The notes: generated by a model not told the origin, from the sequence alone. A stretch of DNA of 64,000 nt from Legionella sainthelensi (GCF_900637685.1 NZ_LR134388.1:124001-188000); one strand, 5' to 3'; positions 18,039-29,045 are shown, numbered from the stretch's first letter. Translations and numbers: made by a program.

Positions 18039-18077
18039 ACCCCGACTTTTTTGGCTAAACCAGCTAAAAGACGGGGT
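18039..18077 (-). terminator. Hairpin downstream of thyA
   Basis: Inverted repeat ACCCCGACTTTT (18039-18050) / AAAAGACGGGGT (18066-18077), 11 of 12 pairs, between the thyA stop and the upstream end of the YVTN gene. A plausible terminator for the rppH-thyA cluster; no strong T-run. Confidence 0.5.
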
Positions 18078-18093
18078 ATTAATAAAAAATATG

Positions 18094-18888
18094 TTACACA
18101 GCAATTGGTGCTTTAATCGCAGGATGAGATTGATAATTCAAAAATTCAAAATCATCAAAAGTATATTCAAACAACGATTGAGGTTTACGCTTAACGTTTA
18201 AAGTGGCTAAGGGCAAAGGCTCTCGCGTTAATTGAGTGCGCGCTTGCTCCAAATGATTCAAATACAAATGACAGTCACCCCCCGTCCATATAAAATCGCC
18301 TACTTGTAAATTGCATTGTTGGGCAACCATGTGGGTGAGCAAAGAATAAGAGGCGATATTAAATGGCACACCCAAGAATACATCCGCAGAGCGCTGATAT
18401 AACTGACAAGAAAGAGTATTATTGGCAACATAAAATTGAAATAAGGCATGGCAGGGCATGAGCGCCATTTGATCCAATTCACCAACATTCCAAGCACTGA
18501 CCAGGAGGCGACGAGAGTCAGGATTGGATTTAATCTCTTGTACAACTTGATTAAGCTGATCGATTGTCCGGCCATCAGTTGTTGGCCAATTTCGCCATTG
18601 TTTGCCATAAATAGGGCCTAAATCTCCGTTGCTATCGGCCCATTCATTCCATATAGTGACCCCATTTTCATTTAAATAGGCAATATTTGTATTTCCACTT
18701 AAAAACCAGAGTAATTCGTGCACAATACTGCGAGTATGCAGCTTCTTGGTGGTTAATAAAGGAAATCCCTGGCTTAAATCAAAACGCATCTGATATCCAA
18801 AGATGGATAAGGTTCCCGTCCCTGTTCGATCGGTTTTTCTTGCTCCATTTTTTAAAATATGTTCTAACAAATTCAAATAAGTTTTCAT
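18094..18888 (-). CDS. thyA: Thymidylate synthase
   Basis: 264 residues, identical in length to E. coli ThyA. Converts dUMP to dTMP using methylenetetrahydrofolate. The catalytic C146 lies in [13 protein letters not shown] and the dUMP phosphate-binding Arg residues are in [11 protein letters not shown]. The N-terminus ([20 protein letters not shown], with RTGTGT after it) is canonical. The start overlaps the lgt stop by ATGA. It is the last gene of the rppH-ptsP-lgt-thyA cluster, the same order as in E. coli. Confidence 0.97.
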   Translation of the reverse strand: MKTYLNLLEHILKNGARKTDRTGTGTLSIFGYQMRFDLSQGFPLLTTKKLHTRSIVHELLWFLSGNTNIAYLNENGVTIWNEWADSNGDLGPIYGKQWRNWPTTDGRTIDQLNQVVQEIKSNPDSRRLLVSAWNVGELDQMALMPCHALFQFYVANNTLSCQLYQRSADVFLGVPFNIASYSLLTHMVAQQCNLQVGDFIWTGGDCHLYLNHLEQARTQLTREPLPLATLNVKRKPQSLFEYTFDDFEFLNYQSHPAIKAPIAV

Positions 18889-19655
18889 CGTTTAATCCAC
18901 CATAACCAAACTCCCAGCAACAGCATGGGAATAGATAAAATTTGCCCCATTGTCAACCATCCGAAGGCTATAAAGCCTAATTGAGGATCGGGTTGTCGGA
19001 AAAATTCTGCAATGATTCGGCATACTGCATAACCCATTAAAAATACAGCAGACACTCGGCCCGTAGGGCGAGGTTTACTTGCATAAATCCACACGAGTAA
19101 AAACAGGCACACCCCTTCTAACCCAAACTCATAAAGTTCTGAGGGATGACGCGGTTGGTTATCAACATGGCTGTAAACCATACCCCAAGGCATGTCAGTT
19201 ACTCGCCCCCAAAGTTCACCATTAATAAAGTTACCGATACGTCCTGCTCCTAAACCTATAGGAACTAATGGTGCAATAAAATCACCAATTTCCCAAAAAG
19301 GTTTACCTTGGCGGTAAGCAAAGATCCACAGTGCGACTACTACGCCGAGCAAACCGCCATGAAAAGACATCCCACCTTGCCAGATTTTAAATAAAGACAG
19401 AGGATTATGTATCAGTTCAGGAAAATCATAAAAAAGCATATAGCCCATACGGCCACCGATAATTACTCCAAGGGCGGCATAAAAGATCAAGTCGCTGATT
19501 TGTTCGGATGTCCAGTCTAATTTATAGTGCTTACTGCGCCAATGGGCCAATAACCAGGCACTGACAAAGCCAAGCAAATACATTAAACCATACCAATGGA
19601 CTTCTAATGGCCCTATTGAAAAAGCAATTGGATTGATATAGGGGAAAGTGAGCAT
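18885..19655 (-). CDS. lgt: Phosphatidylglycerol:prolipoprotein diacylglyceryl transferase
   Basis: 256-residue inner-membrane enzyme that attaches diacylglycerol to the lipobox Cys of prelipoproteins. The Lgt signature [16 protein letters not shown] is intact. Hydrophobic segments consistent with seven helices are visible, and HGGLLGV precedes the central helices. The N-terminus ([21 protein letters not shown]) is standard. It overlaps thyA by 4 bases and follows ptsP after a 273-base gap in which I see no gene. A lipoprotein substrate is visible in the same window at 50585. Confidence 0.96.
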   Translation of the reverse strand: MLTFPYINPIAFSIGPLEVHWYGLMYLLGFVSAWLLAHWRSKHYKLDWTSEQISDLIFYAALGVIIGGRMGYMLFYDFPELIHNPLSLFKIWQGGMSFHGGLLGVVVALWIFAYRQGKPFWEIGDFIAPLVPIGLGAGRIGNFINGELWGRVTDMPWGMVYSHVDNQPRHPSELYEFGLEGVCLFLLVWIYASKPRPTGRVSAVFLMGYAVCRIIAEFFRQPDPQLGFIAFGWLTMGQILSIPMLLLGVWLWWIKR

Positions 19656-19928
19656 ATATTTTTAGGTTCCTTTTTTATATAGCGCCACTTGTTAAGTTCG
19701 AGACCATGTTGCAAGTTCGTTCGGCTGTTATGTACTTTTGTACACTTCCTCACCTCACTTTACTTGTGCCTTGTCTAGAATTTAGTGGATGACGCTCTAG
19801 CCATGCTTCGTATAATAAAAAATGGCGTCCATTGTAGCTTGGGTGGAGGCTAAGAATCTAGGTTTAGAGCGCATAGAATTCCAAGGCCCCCCTTGTTTCC
19901 CAGAATATAATTTTTATCATATTGATCT

Positions 19929-22222
19929 TTATAAAGATTTTCCAGCTCTGATGAGACTGCCTAAGCCCACTTCTTCCAGAGATTTTTGCAAATGAAAGCG
20001 TATTTGTGCGGGATGTTCAAATTCCAGGACTTCTGCAAGTATTTTGCGTGCGCTCGCAATAGCAAAATTACGAATAACCCATTTTACTCTTGGTAAACTA
20101 GAAGAGTTCATACTTAAGGTATCAAATCCCATGGCAATTAACAAAATGACTGCCAAAGGATCGCTGGCCATTTCGCCACAAATACTCACCTCAACTCCCG
20201 CGGCGTGTCCTCCTTCTACTACTTTGAGTAAAACACGCAGCATTGCTGGATGCATCGCATCATAAAGGCCTGCGACGCGCGCATTATTTCTATCTACAGC
20301 CAAGAAGTATTGGGTTAAGTCATTGCTCCCTACAGAGATAAAATCAACTCGCTTCGCAATTTCACGAGCTAAATAAGCAGCCGCAGGTACTTCGATCATC
20401 ACCCCTAATTTAGGTTTTTCAATGACGCATCCTTCTTCCAATAATTCGGTAAATGCTTGCTCAATAAGATAGGCTGCTTCCTCAACTTCACTTAAATTAG
20501 TAACCATAGGCAACATGATACGCAAATTATTTAATTCTTCACTGGCACGCATCATGGCACGTACTTGCATTAGAAAGACATCTGGATGATCCAGAGTAAC
20601 TCGAATTCCTCGCCATCCTAAATAAGGATTATCTTCTTTAACTGGGAAGTAGGGGAGTACTTTATCGCCCCCTATGTCTAGCGTTCGCATGGTTACTGGA
20701 CGTGGTGCAAAAGCTTTTAATGTTTGTCTGTAAATAATGGTTTGTTCGTCTTCTGAAGGAAAATGATCCCGGCTCATAAAAGGGACTTCTGAGCGATATA
20801 AACCAACTCCTTCTGCTCCCACACTCATTGATAAACCCGCATCCATCGCCAATCCGGTATTTACTTGTAAAGAAACTTTGTAGCTATCAATAGTTTCTGC
20901 GGCTTTATCTCGTAAACTGATTAAGCTTTGATTTAATGCTTGTTCTTCTTGTTCAAGAAGTTTGAATTCGGCAAGAACGGATTTAGAGGGCGAAATATAA
21001 ACTTGTCCATAATATCCATCGACAACAATAGCCCGCTTAGAAATAGATTCTAATTTTAAACCACGCACGCCCATGACTGTGGGCACACCCAATGCACGGG
21101 CTAAAATAGCAACATGCGAGTTATTTGAACCTTTTGCTGATACAACTCCAGCTAAATAACCTTCAGGCACTTCTGCCAGGGCGGCGGCAGTGACCTCTTC
21201 ACCGACAAGAATAGTTCGTTTGGGATAAACAATCTCTTCTTGTTGCGACCATTGTAATGCAGCTAAAACACGACGCCCCAAATCACGAAAATCACTGGCA
21301 CGCTCGCGTAAGTAAGAGTCCTCCATGCTTTCGAATTGGGCGATATGCTTTTTACAACTGTAGCTAAAGCTGCTTGTGCCCCAATTTTTTCTTTGCGAAT
21401 GACGTGCTCAACTTCCACTCCCAAGCTGTCTTTATCGAGAATGCGCAAATACACGTCAAAAAGTGCATGCTCGTCTTCTGCTACCACTGCTTTCATGCGT
21501 TTGCTTAAGCGGTGCATGTCCTCTCGGGTGGATTCAAGCGCCTCATAAAATGCTTTGATTTCTTCATCCAATGTTTCAACAGGATGAAGTGGAACCGCGT
21601 CGATATCTGCGGGAGGGTACACAACTACAGCGCTACCTATCCCAATTCCTGGTACGGAGCCAATCCCGGTAAGTGCTGCTGAGCTTACTTCGACTTTGGT
21701 CACCCCCATGGGCTTGGGTAGCGTCAACTCTGCGAGCTCTCCTGTAGCTTCTGCATGAGCGATGATTCCACCTAGCTGGGCGGCCAAGGTAATTAAAAAG
21801 GACTCTTCTGTATCATCAAAATGACGCTGTTCTGCTTGCTGAACAATCAGAACACCATAGAGTTTTCGATGCTGGATAATCGGCACCCCCAAGAACGCTT
21901 TCAGATGTTCTTCACCTAATAGAGGATTATGATAAAAATCAGGATGAGCTGGGGCATCTTCAATGTTAATTGGCTCTTCACGCCGTCCAACAAGCCCAAC
22001 AAGACCACTATCTAATGAAATGCGTACCCGAAATTGAGCTTGCTTGTTTAAACCTTCCGTAGCGATAAGTACATATTCGGCATGTTTGGTATCGATAAGG
22101 TAAACGGAAGCAGCCTCCGCATTAATGGCTTTATTAATTTGTTGCACTAAAACACCAAGCGCTTCAGAAAGCTGTCTTGCTGCCGTGACTTCTTGAACTA
22201 TCCGTTTAAGTACCTTGAGCAT
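19929..22222 (-). pseudogene. ptsP: Nitrogen-PTS enzyme I (PtsP), split by a one-base frameshift
   Basis: PtsP passes phosphate from PEP to NPr in the regulatory nitrogen PTS. The 5' part (22222-21263 frame) carries the GAF domain and the start of the EI domain. The 3' part (to 19929) carries the phosphohistidine segment GSNNSHVAILARALGVPTVMG-like, the PEP-binding domain and the Cys segment VSICGEMASDP. The frame breaks at a five-T run (plus strand 21349-21353). Adding one base gives VVKKHIAQFESMEDSYLRER across the junction, exactly the family pattern, and a 764-residue protein of normal length. As given, neither half would work. Because neighbouring operon genes are intact, sequencing error is a strong alternative to true loss. 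Confidence 0.88.
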
Positions 22223-22234
22223 CTCTGCTTATTA

Positions 22235-22753
22235 CTACCTCTTTCTTCGTTTGAGTCCGTAAGGTGTACGGCGATTCTTTATTTTTAATAAAGGTTCTAG
22301 CTCTTTTAACGCCTGGATATACACTTGACGTTTAAAAAAGATGACCTGCCCTTCGGGTTCATGAAAATCAACCCAGCGCCAACTGTCAAATTCAGGAGAA
22401 TCACTGAGATCAAGCTTTACTTTTTGTTCGCTGGCTGTAAGCTTTAACAAAAACCATTTTTGTTTTTGTCCAATTACTAAGGGCTCGCTGCCATGGCGTA
22501 GATATTGCTTAGGCAACCTGTATCTAAGCCAACGTTTTGTAGAGCCTATGACCTCAACATCTTCTTTATCTAATCCTACTTCTTCATGCAACTCTCGAAA
22601 CATTGCTTCTAGTGATGTTTCACCAGCAGCTAATCCCCCTTGTGGAAATTGCCAAGCATCATGACCGCTTCTTCTTCCCCAAAAAACTCTGTTTTGTGAG
22701 TTGACAAGGATAATTCCTACATTCAGCCGATATCCGGCTCGATCAATTACCAT
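22235..22753 (-). CDS. rppH: RNA pyrophosphohydrolase (Nudix)
   Basis: 172 residues. RppH removes pyrophosphate from the 5' end of mRNA and starts RNase E decay. The Nudix box reads GGLAAGETSLEAMFRELHEEVGL, with the expected spacing of G, E and REL-EE residues. The N-terminus (MVIDRAGYRLNVGIIL) and WQFPQGG before the box are typical of RppH. ptsP starts 12 bases downstream, so the two are co-transcribed. The tail is basic (KNRRTPYGLKRRKR). Confidence 0.95.
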   Translation of the reverse strand: MVIDRAGYRLNVGIILVNSQNRVFWGRRSGHDAWQFPQGGLAAGETSLEAMFRELHEEVGLDKEDVEVIGSTKRWLRYRLPKQYLRHGSEPLVIGQKQKWFLLKLTASEQKVKLDLSDSPEFDSWRWVDFHEPEGQVIFFKRQVYIQALKELEPLLKIKNRRTPYGLKRRKR

Positions 22754-23124
22754 GATGTCACTGTTTTCAATTAAACCGCTAATGTATTGATTCTTTCATA
22801 AACTACAAGACCTTGGCAATTAAATCCGTAATTATTATTTAAAAATGGGTTTTATTCGGTGAGGGAAAATGTCACAAAATGTTTAGATGAGGCATTCACA
22901 ATAAAAATAATGTTGGAACGTTCGTTATATAAACCGCCATTGCTGTTTTAAAGTGCTGGTTGGTGCTATTCAAAAGCCATTCCTAAAACACTATTTTTTG
23001 TTAAAATGCTTGCTAATTTCAGTCAAGGGAAATAACTAAATGAGTTCCTTACTTTCCTCTTGTTCAGCTGTCTTTTTAAATCCGAATCATAAAGCCATGA
23101 TCCGGATTTAATCAAGAGATTTAC
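22754..23124. other. Intergenic region between rppH and the paralogue array
   Basis: 371 bases, AT-rich. It should hold the rppH promoter. The part next to 23125 contains the inverted repeat at 23077-23110. No ORF or RNA gene is evident. Confidence 0.6.
23077..23110 (-). terminator. Hairpin at the end of the five-paralogue array
   Basis: Inverted repeat TAAATCCGAATCAT (23077-23090) / ATGATCCGGATTTA (23097-23110), 13 of 14 pairs, loop of 6, starting 15 bases after the stop of the last paralogue. There is no T-run on the relevant side, so termination is inferred from position and stem. Confidence 0.55.
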
Positions 23125-24921
23125 TTAGAAGCGCATTCCTGTATCTCTCTCCTCTTTTAACGTTTCTTGATTCAATTCAGTTTGCAATTCTGTTTTATAA
23201 TTTTTAAATTTTTCCTTTAGTGTATCCTGGCCCACAAGTTGCTGGGATTTTAGCTCATCATATAAATAACGACTGAATGAATTTTTGTTGGTGCCTGAGG
23301 TGTTAACGATATCATTCGCCGCTTTTAATATATTGGCAGTAGGCGTATCTTCATTTTTAATCAAGTCAAGCAATTTTTGTGCTTGCTCCCGTCCATAGGA
23401 ACCATAAGACAAATTACTAAGGCGCCAGCCGGTGGCATTCTGGTTAGACCAACTTAAATATTTTGTCGCTGCAGTTTCGATCTTACTTACCATGGCGCGA
23501 GCCTCTAACTTTGTCTTAAACTCTTGTCTGATTTTTTCGTTGAGGGACTCAATTTCCTTTTTTAACTCACCTTGCAATTTTTCTGGCAAAGTATTGGCTT
23601 TTTCATCAATCTGATTAATTTTCTTCATGAGCTCATTGTAATGATTTTTTGCTTCTTTAAACGATTTGGATTGCTTTATTTGTTCAGGATTAATGGTGTT
23701 GTTTAACTCTTGGAGCATTAATTCTAAAGGTATTCTTTCTTTTGCTGCAAATGCAGATTCAATTTTATTTCTTGCCTCGTCAATTTTTTGTTGAAATTTT
23801 TCTTGGTATTCGATAGCGATAGTCCCTTTTTTATTCTCGAGCGCTTCTACTCCTCTTAGTAAGTTGGTTCGAAGTTCGGTAGCCTCTTCTATTGATGGCG
23901 CTGTTGTGATTTGCTCGGGTTTGATGGCACTTAAATCCTGGCTTAACTTCACAAAGGGGTTAAAAGTTGTTCCTACGATTGCGACAGCTGTTTCTCTTTG
24001 CTGCCTTCCTGCTTCTGCTAATTTATCCAGTGCACTTTCATAGTTAATCTTATCTGCACCTACCAAATCTTCAACCACCTTTTTTATTTCCTTATCAGAG
24101 CTTTTTTTTAATTGCTCCTGTTGCACTTTTCGTAATATGTTTTGTTCCGCTTCTGTGAACACGGGTTGAGGTATTTTTGCTAACGCCTCGTTGACGAGCT
24201 TGACAGTCTCTATGGCCATTAATGCTTGTGGTGTATTAGCTATTGATTCGGGAAAAGGCGGTTTTTTCTCGGCTCCAGCAGCAATGGCGATCAGTTGGCC
24301 ATAGGTATACCCGGCTACTTTAACTCGACCAATATCATCTCCGTCAAATGCATGTCCTTCGCATCCGGGTTTAAAGGGTTGGCCTATAACCCCCACTCCA
24401 TTTACGACGGCGATACCACCGCGATTAATGAATGTGTCATAGGATCTATTGTTTGTATGGTCTTCGATCCACATGTGCTCAGGGGTCATTTTTCCTTCTC
24501 GAAACCCACCGCAAAGGTACATGTTTTCCACTGGTAATACCGTTTCTTGCAAATTTCTAAGCTCAAGAATTTCATCCATGTTGGAGTTGCGCTCTAGGCG
24601 TCGCTCTTCTACTGATGGCCCTGGAAATGGTTTTTCGATATATTCTGGATTTTGTCTCTTTTTTCGCTTTTCAGCAAGTTCATGCTGATCCTGTCTGTCC
24701 ATGAGTTCGAATGCTTTAGCGGTACCGATATTTTCATATGTTTCATTTACTGATTTTCTTTTTTCCCAACTAGGTGCACTCGCTGTCGCAAACACATGGC
24801 AAGACTGTCCAGTATCAACTGTTGGAAAAGTTCGATTATATCGATCTAATCCTACGGAAGGGGATGAATGTTCTTGAAACAGGGCATTGTACGCTGGAGT
24901 TGTTCTATCGGATTTGGGCAT
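23125..24921 (-). CDS. Paralogue array member 5: Cys-His-Asp core domain plus helical C-terminal region
   Basis: 598 residues, function unknown. Residues ~35-215 form the domain shared by all five array members. It has C41 (GQSCHVFATAS), C137 (YLCGGFREG), H149 (PEHMWIED), D162 (YDTF), C187 (KPGCEG) and a closing RVKVAGYTYGQ. The order Cys, His-x-Trp, Asp resembles transglutaminase-like or papain-like enzymes (inference). Residues ~320-480 hold two ~75-residue helical modules, each with a PEQI motif. The C-terminal ~100 residues (YLSWSNQNATGWR, GREQAQKLL, GTNKNSFSRYL) are shared with members 2-4. There is no signal peptide. It has its own TATAAT and leader. A translocated effector is plausible. 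Confidence 0.8.
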   Translation of the reverse strand: MPKSDRTTPAYNALFQEHSSPSVGLDRYNRTFPTVDTGQSCHVFATASAPSWEKRKSVNETYENIGTAKAFELMDRQDQHELAEKRKKRQNPEYIEKPFPGPSVEERRLERNSNMDEILELRNLQETVLPVENMYLCGGFREGKMTPEHMWIEDHTNNRSYDTFINRGGIAVVNGVGVIGQPFKPGCEGHAFDGDDIGRVKVAGYTYGQLIAIAAGAEKKPPFPESIANTPQALMAIETVKLVNEALAKIPQPVFTEAEQNILRKVQQEQLKKSSDKEIKKVVEDLVGADKINYESALDKLAEAGRQQRETAVAIVGTTFNPFVKLSQDLSAIKPEQITTAPSIEEATELRTNLLRGVEALENKKGTIAIEYQEKFQQKIDEARNKIESAFAAKERIPLELMLQELNNTINPEQIKQSKSFKEAKNHYNELMKKINQIDEKANTLPEKLQGELKKEIESLNEKIRQEFKTKLEARAMVSKIETAATKYLSWSNQNATGWRLSNLSYGSYGREQAQKLLDLIKNEDTPTANILKAANDIVNTSGTNKNSFSRYLYDELKSQQLVGQDTLKEKFKNYKTELQTELNQETLKEERDTGMRF

Positions 24922-25344
24922 GATTTGACCTCGTTGATATTTTAAAAGTCACCGATTTAATTATAGACGCATATTAATTTTTTTGGGGAGGAGAGGGTGC
25001 GAATAACAAATCTGCAAAATATTTAATTGCAAATAGGATTATCAAATTATCCTGTTGTAATTCAATAACCATTGTTACAAATTATTTTTTATTAATTGAT
25101 CATATCAATGCCTGGAGTCTGGCATCTTCTTATCGACTAAGTAAAGGTGTTGGTCGGGTTATACTGCGTTAACTGAAGGTCTTTATCATTCGCGCGAAAG
25201 CGGAAACTCATTTCAATAGTGGCATTACACCTCATTAACATGACCCCGCTTTCAGGAAAACTAGTGAGCATCAAAACTCGATGCTCGAGTTAAAATTATA
25301 TTCCTTTATACGAAACTTATACTAAATAAATGATTGATACTCTC
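24922..25344. other. Intergenic spacer of the array (member 4 to 5)
   Basis: 423 bases, AT-rich, with no ORF. The end next to 24921 carries the conserved leader and TATAAT of member 5. The rest has no feature I can name. Confidence 0.6.
24960..24965 (-). promoter_or_regulatory. Conserved -10 box of array member 5
   Basis: TATAAT on the minus strand, beginning 39 bases upstream of the start base. The same box at the same distance precedes members 2, 3 and 4. The GAGGTC-type Shine-Dalgarno shared by the group is also present. No consensus -35 is visible. Confidence 0.55.
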
Positions 25345-26916
25345 TTATATCCGCGCTCTCGTATTGTTCTCTTCTTTTTCCGTTTCGACACGCAATTGAG
25401 TTTTCATCTCCTCTTTATAATTTTTAAATTTTTCAGTAAGCGTGTCCTTACCCACAAGATGTGTACCTTTTAGCTCATCATGTAAATAACGACTGAATGA
25501 ATTCTTGTTGGTACCGGACGTGTTAACCGTTTCATTCGCTACTTTTAATATATTAGCCATAGGTGTATCTTCATTTTTGATCATGTCAAGTAGTTTTTGT
25601 GCTTGTTCCCTTCCATATGAACCATAAGACCAATTAGTGAGTCGCCAGCCTGTAGCGTTTTGATTGGACCATTCTAAATAACTTGTTGCAGCCCTTCGAA
25701 TTTGCTCTACTGTTTCTCGAACCTTTACCTTTGCGTCAAATTGCGTTTGTACTGAGTTTCTTAACGTATCAATTTTCTCTTGGAATTTGTCTTGATATTC
25801 TGCAGGTAAGGTATTTTTTTTCTCTTCAAGTTCATTTATTTTGTTGATAAGCGTTTCATAATGACCGTGTGCTTCTTTTAATGTTTTAGATTGCGTTATC
25901 TGTTCAGGTTTAATAGCATCATTTAATTCTTGATTTAACTTCACAAAAGGATGAAAACCTGTACCTACGATTGCGCGAGCTGCTTCTCTTTGCAGTCTTC
26001 CTACCTCTGCATATTTTGCCATCGCACTTTCATAGAATCCTTTTTCAGGTTGTTTTAAATCTGTAACCACTTTTTTTATTGCAGTGTCAGAGTCTTTTGT
26101 TAGTTGCTCCTCCTGTACTGCTTTTACTACTCTTTTTTCATCCTCAGTCAGTATGGGGCCAGGAATTTTTTCTAATGCTTCGTTTACGAGTTTAACGGTT
26201 TCCATGGCCATTAGCACTTGAGGGGTGTTGGCTATTGAATTGGGAAAAGGAGGCTTCTTCTCAGCCCCAGAAGCGATGGCAATGAGTTGGCCATAGGTAT
26301 ATCCATCTACCTTAATTCGACCAATATCTTTTCCATTAAACGCATGTCCCTCGCATCCCGGTTTAAATGGTTTTCCATCTTTGCCTACGCCATTTACGAC
26401 GGCGATACCACCTCGGTCGATGAACGTATCATAGGATATATTGTTTGAGTGGTCTTCTACCCACATATGCTCAGGAGTCATTTTTCCTTCACGAAAACCG
26501 CCGCAAAGGTACATATTTTCCACTGGTAATACCGTCTCTTGTCGATTTCTAACATCAAGAATTTCTCTCATGTTAGACATGCGTTCTTCAGTTCTCTCTT
26601 CTTCTGATGGCTCTGGGAAAGGCTGTATCACATAATCCCTATTTAGCCTTTGTTTGTCCTCTTCAGCAAACTCATGTTGAAACTGTCTGTTTAAGCGTTC
26701 CATTGCTCTTTCAGTACCGATATTAGAGTATGCTACGTTCACTTCGTTACTTCTTTCCCAAGTCGGTGCACTCGCTATCGCAAATACGTGGCAGGATTGC
26801 CCTTTGTCAACTTTCATAAAATGCCCGCCACGCCGTTCATTTTTTCCTACTGAAGGGGGCTCATGTTCTTGAAACAATGCATTGTAAGCTGGAGTTGTGT
26901 TTTTGGATTTAGGCAT
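25345..26916 (-). CDS. Paralogue array member 4: shorter version with one helical module
   Basis: 523 residues, unknown function, same architecture as its neighbours. Core residues are C42 (GQSCHVFAIAS), C138, H150 (PEHMWVED), D163 (YDTF) and C188 (KPGCEG). It is about 75 residues shorter than members 2, 3 and 5 because it has a single PEQI helical module instead of two. The C-terminal domain (YLEWSNQNATGWR, GREQAQKLL, GTNKNSFSRYL) is complete. This shows the modules are dispensable or variable while the N- and C-terminal domains are kept. No signal peptide or membrane segment is visible. The start has the shared leader and TATAAT. Confidence 0.8.
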   Translation of the reverse strand: MPKSKNTTPAYNALFQEHEPPSVGKNERRGGHFMKVDKGQSCHVFAIASAPTWERSNEVNVAYSNIGTERAMERLNRQFQHEFAEEDKQRLNRDYVIQPFPEPSEEERTEERMSNMREILDVRNRQETVLPVENMYLCGGFREGKMTPEHMWVEDHSNNISYDTFIDRGGIAVVNGVGKDGKPFKPGCEGHAFNGKDIGRIKVDGYTYGQLIAIASGAEKKPPFPNSIANTPQVLMAMETVKLVNEALEKIPGPILTEDEKRVVKAVQEEQLTKDSDTAIKKVVTDLKQPEKGFYESAMAKYAEVGRLQREAARAIVGTGFHPFVKLNQELNDAIKPEQITQSKTLKEAHGHYETLINKINELEEKKNTLPAEYQDKFQEKIDTLRNSVQTQFDAKVKVRETVEQIRRAATSYLEWSNQNATGWRLTNWSYGSYGREQAQKLLDMIKNEDTPMANILKVANETVNTSGTNKNSFSRYLHDELKGTHLVGKDTLTEKFKNYKEEMKTQLRVETEKEENNTRARI

Positions 26917-27261
26917 GATGTGACCTCTTTTCTATTTTAATGAACATCATTTTAATTATAGATACATATTTGCTATTGTGTGTCTCTGAATAAAAAGTTT
27001 ACAAATGATATGGTATTATTGCGACGAAGGGGGGGCGCATTGCACCTCATCAACATGGACTAAGCTATCGTGCCTAGTCGTTTTAACTCAGGAAAAATCG
27101 GCACTTGCTGGCGAGATGAGAAGAATGTCACCCCTGCGAAAGCAGGATCTTTTGGTAAGTTCGACCCGACTACAAGTCTTTTAAAGCGAGTGCGGTGTAT
27201 CCAGAATCGGGGTTCTGAGTAAAACCACGCTCTCTCATACTAAGTAAGGATTGATACAATA
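26917..27261. other. Intergenic spacer of the array (member 3 to 4)
   Basis: 345 bases without a gene. The ~100 bases next to 26916 resemble the same position upstream of members 2 and 3 (TATAAT box, then an AAAAAGTTTA-type stretch), so the duplicated unit included the upstream region. Confidence 0.6.
26955..26960 (-). promoter_or_regulatory. Conserved -10 box of array member 4
   Basis: TATAAT on the minus strand, beginning 39 bases upstream of the start base at 26916, inside a block of similar sequence shared with the other array members. Confidence 0.55.
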
Positions 27262-29045
27262 TTACATCCGTATTCCTTTCGTGTTTTTCTCTTCATTTTC
27301 CACTTCTTTATGCAATAGCGATCGCATCTCTTCTTTATAATTTTTAAAGTTTTTAGTAAGTGAATCTGTAAAAGTAAGATTTGTACCTTTTAGCTCATCA
27401 TGTAAATAGCGACTAAAAGAATTCTTGTTGGTGCCAGACGTTTTAACTGTTTCATTCGCTACTTTTAATATATTTGCCATAGGCATATTTTCATTTTGAA
27501 TCATGTCAAGTAATTTTTGGGCTCGTTCCCTGCCATGTGAACCATGAGATAAAAAGCTAAAGCGAAAACCTGTAGCATTTTTCTTAGACCATTCCAAATA
27601 TTTTGTCGCAGCGTCTTTGATGTGATTTACCGTCACTTCAATCTTTTCTTTTTCTTTAAGTTCAGTTTGAACAGATTGTCTTAATGTATTAATTTTTTCT
27701 TCAAATTTTGCTTGATATTTTTCTGGCAAGGTATTTTTTTTCTCCTCAAGCTCCTGTATTTTGTTGTTAAGGATTTCAACCTGTCCTCTTGCCTCTTTCA
27801 TGGTTTTCGATTGCTTGATCTGTTCAGGCTTAATGGCATTTAAGTCTTGCCCTAACTTCTCTAAATTTTCTGGAAGTGCGGAGCTAATTCTATTTCTTGC
27901 TTCGTCAATTTTTTGTTGAAATTTTTCTTGGTATTCTGGAGCTATAGTACCTTTTTTCTGCTCCAGCGTTCTTATTTCTTCCAATAAGCCGTTTTTGAGG
28001 CGAACGGCTTCATCGATTGAGTCAGTATTTGTAATGGGGTCGGGTTTAATGGCACTTAAATCTTGGCTTAATTTCACAAAGGGATTAAAACCTCTCCCTA
28101 CGATTGCAGTAGCCACTTCTCTTTGTTGCCTCGCTTCGTCTGCTAATTTATCCAATGCGCTTTCATAGTTAACTTTATCTGCTCCGGTCAAATCAGTAAC
28201 CACTTTTTTTATTTCGATATCGGACTTCTTTTTTATTTGCTCCTCTTGTACTTTTTTAATATGTTTTGTTCCGCTTCTGTGAGCGCGGGTGGAGGTACTT
28301 TTGCTAGCGCTTCGTTGACGAGCTTCACAGTCTCCATAGCCATTAACACTTGCGGTGTGTTGGCTATTGAATCGGGAAACGGCTTGTCACTCTCAGCTCC
28401 GGAAGCGATGGCAATGAGTTGGCCGTAGGTGTACCCTGCTACTTTAACCCGGCCGATTTCATCTCCTTCAAATGGGCTTCCTTCGCATCCAGGTTCAAAG
28501 GCTTCCCCGTCTTTACCTACTCCTTCAACGACGGCGATACCGCCACGATTGATGAACGTGTCATAGGTTCTATTGTTTGTGTGATCTTCGATCCACATAT
28601 GTTCAGGAGTCATTTTTCCTTCACGAAAACCGCCACAAAGGTACATATTTTCCACTGGTAATACCGTCTCTTGCAGATTTCTAAGCTGAAGAATTTCCTC
28701 CATGTTGGCTTTACGTTCTTGCGTTCGTTCCTCTACGGATGGTTCTGGAAACGGTTTTATGACATATTGTGGATCTCTTTCTTTTTTTCGCTTTTCGGAG
28801 AATTCATGCTGGTCTTGCCTTTCCAGGCGTTCAAATGCTCTAGCGGTACCGATGTTTTCATATGTTTCGTTTACTGATTTTCTTTTTTCCCAACTCGGTG
28901 CACTTGCTGTAGCAAATACATGGCAGGACTGCCCTGTATCAACTGTTAAAAAAGGTTTCTTCTTTGAAGTTAATCCAATTGAAGGAGGCGAATACTCTTG
29001 AAATAGAGCATTATAAGCTGGCGTTGTGTCTTTGGATTTAGGCAT
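27262..29045 (-). pseudogene. Paralogue array member 3, broken by a one-base frameshift
   Basis: Starts normally (MPKSKDTTPAYNALFQEY) and keeps C41, C137, H149 and D162 of the core. The frame runs out shortly after AEQNILKK and stops near 28233; the rest continues in another frame to 27262. The matching place in member 2 has seven T (30428-30434, plus strand) where this copy has six (28252-28257). Adding one T restores NILKKVQEEQIKKKSD and a 594-residue protein, one residue shorter than member 2. As sequenced it would encode only the 270-residue core half. Sequencing error, true decay and slippage all fit. Confidence 0.82.

Noticed and set aside
19822..19995. 57-codon plus-strand ORF between lgt and ptsP, with a TATAAT-like stretch before it
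   Set aside because: It overlaps the 3' end of ptsP in antisense and lacks a clear Shine-Dalgarno.
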